In this document: positions 5,660 through 6,684 of the stretch, one piece after another
How the letters are laid out: every line of letters begins with the position of its first letter
How positions within the stretch are numbered: the stretch's first letter is position 1
Origin: Thiomonas sp.
GTDB lineage: Bacteria > Pseudomonadota > Gammaproteobacteria > Burkholderiales > Burkholderiaceae_C
Assembly: GCA_027451915.1 (NCBI GenBank)
Contig: DAIDHU010000197.1
Coordinates: 1 to 6,684, forward strand
Direction of reading: 5' to 3'
Length of the DNA: 6,684 bases
Position numbers and translations under genes: made by a program
Notes under the pieces: model-generated
Told to the model about the DNA's origin: nothing
Databases searched by the model: none
What the model saw: the letters and a program-made list of their open reading frames with translations, nothing else

Positions 5660-6682
5660 ATGACCGACCCCATCCTCGTGACCGGCGGCGCCGGCTATAT
5701 CGGTTCGCACACCTGCGTGGCCCTGATCGAAGCCGGCTACACCCCCCTGGTGCTGGACAACCTGTGCAACAGCAGCGCCGAATCCCTGGCCCGCGTGGCC
5801 CGCATCACGGGCGTGCGCCCCGCCTTGATCGAGGGCGACGTGCGCGACCAGGCGCTGCTCGAAAAGCTGCTGGCCCAGCACAAGCCGCAGGCCGTGATCC
5901 ATTTCGCGGGCCTGAAGGCGGTGGGTGAATCGGTGCAGAAGCCGCTCGAGTACTACGACAACAACATCGGCGGCACCACCACGCTGCTGCGGGCGATGCA
6001 GGGCGCGGGGCTGCGCAACATCATCTTCTCCTCCTCGGCCACCGTGTACGGCGACCCGGCGACGGTGCCGATCCGCGAGGATTTCCCGCGCAGCGCGACC
6101 AACCCCTACGGACGCAGCAAACTGGTGATCGAGGACATCCTGGCGGATCTGCGGCGGGCCGACACGCGCTGGCGCATCGCCCGCCTGCGCTACTTCAACC
6201 CCGTGGGCGCGCATCCCAGCGGACTCATCGGCGAGGACCCCCGCGGAGTGCCCAACAACCTGTTGCCCTACATCACCCAGGTGGCGGTCGGTCGCCTGCC
6301 CCACCTGCGGGTGTTCGGCGGCGACTGGCCCACGCCGGACGGCACCGGCGTGCGCGATTTCATCCACGTGATGGATCTGGCCGAGGGACACGTGGCCGCG
6401 CTGCGTCACCTCCTGGCGCATGACGGCATGTTCACGGTCAACCTGGGCACGGGCCAGGGATGTTCGGTGCTCGAGTTGCTGCGGGCCATGGAACGCGCCA
6501 GCGGGCGCAAGCTGCCCTACGAGATCACCGCGCGGCGCGCGGGGGACATCGCCGAGTGCTGGGCGGACCCGACGGCGGCGCAGCAGCTGCTGGGCTGGAA
6601 GGCCGTGCGCGACCTCGACACCATCTGCGCCGACGCCTGGCGCTGGCAGCAGTCCAACCCCGAGGGCTTCGGCGCCGCCTGA
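5660..6682 (+). CDS. galE: UDP-glucose 4-epimerase
   Basis: The 340-residue product interconverts UDP-glucose and UDP-galactose with tightly bound NAD, in the Leloir pathway and in making sugar nucleotides for surface polysaccharides. It is a cytoplasmic short-chain dehydrogenase/reductase family enzyme. Visible features: the NAD motif GGAGYIG at residues 9-15, Asp33-Asn34 in VLDNLCNS, the HFAGLKAVGES segment at 81-91, the catalytic Ser126 in SSSATVYG, and Tyr150-x3-Lys154 in NPYGRSK. Also present are RYFNPVGAHPSG, GTGVRDFIHVMDLA, and the end WRWQQSNPEGFG. Length and motifs match complete GalE (E. coli is 338 residues). Cys300 stands where E. coli has Tyr299, which may widen substrate range. 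No strong Shine-Dalgarno precedes the ATG; the start is chosen because the NAD motif follows at the usual distance. The tRNA terminator upstream implies its own promoter, which I could not identify clearly. Confidence 0.96.
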   Translation: MTDPILVTGGAGYIGSHTCVALIEAGYTPLVLDNLCNSSAESLARVARITGVRPALIEGDVRDQALLEKLLAQHKPQAVIHFAGLKAVGESVQKPLEYYDNNIGGTTTLLRAMQGAGLRNIIFSSSATVYGDPATVPIREDFPRSATNPYGRSKLVIEDILADLRRADTRWRIARLRYFNPVGAHPSGLIGEDPRGVPNNLLPYITQVAVGRLPHLRVFGGDWPTPDGTGVRDFIHVMDLAEGHVAALRHLLAHDGMFTVNLGTGQGCSVLELLRAMERASGRKLPYEITARRAGDIAECWADPTAAQQLLGWKAVRDLDTICADAWRWQQSNPEGFGAA

Positions 6683-6684
6683 GC

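Noticed and set aside
5507..6421. 304-residue - strand frame opposite galE.
   Set aside because: It overlaps the tRNA and galE, has no domain signature, and is compositionally a shadow of galE.

Overview
This is a GC-rich, densely coding window with every supported gene on the + strand. The protein types suggest a betaproteobacterium, probably Burkholderiales. The pointers are a YdcH/DUF465 protein beginning MFPEYRDLISRL, a MerR-type regulator with a cobalamin-binding domain, a YccS-like membrane protein, and a tRNA-Lys gene with an encoded CCA end. The lineage is an inference from protein character and base composition; no search was run.

Layout. Positions 1-648 hold the C-terminal part of a MerR/CarH-like regulator whose DNA-binding end lies outside the window. 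A 123-base gap contains a hairpin, a sigma70-type promoter and a ribosome binding site. It leads into a 71-residue DUF465 protein (772-987), whose stop codon abuts the GTG start of a 732-residue YccS/FUSC-family inner-membrane protein (988-3186). A second short gap carries a strong perfect hairpin beside a consensus TTGACA promoter. This drives a two-component pair: a membrane histidine kinase (four TM helices of DUF4118 type, PAS, phytochrome-like HisKA, HATPase_c) and an Rcp1-like single-domain response regulator (4949-5395). A tRNA-Lys(CTT) follows with its own promoter and a textbook intrinsic terminator. The window ends with a complete galE (5660-6682).

How the genes relate. There are at least three transcription units after the regulator fragment: DUF465-yccS, kinase-response regulator, and tRNA-Lys. 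A fourth, galE, is isolated from upstream transcription by the tRNA terminator. The two-component pair is a coherent signalling module, but its response regulator has no output domain, so the downstream target is not in this window. Nothing ties the regulator fragment, the YccS operon and galE into one pathway.

This looks like an ordinary chromosomal region. I found no mobile element, CRISPR array or defence system. The points most worth a second look are residue-level (a cobalamin regulator lacking the CarH light-state histidine; a GalE with cysteine at the gatekeeper position) and architectural (palindromes at promoters, a decoy ATG over the DUF465 start, and a kinase start that the promoter moves downstream).
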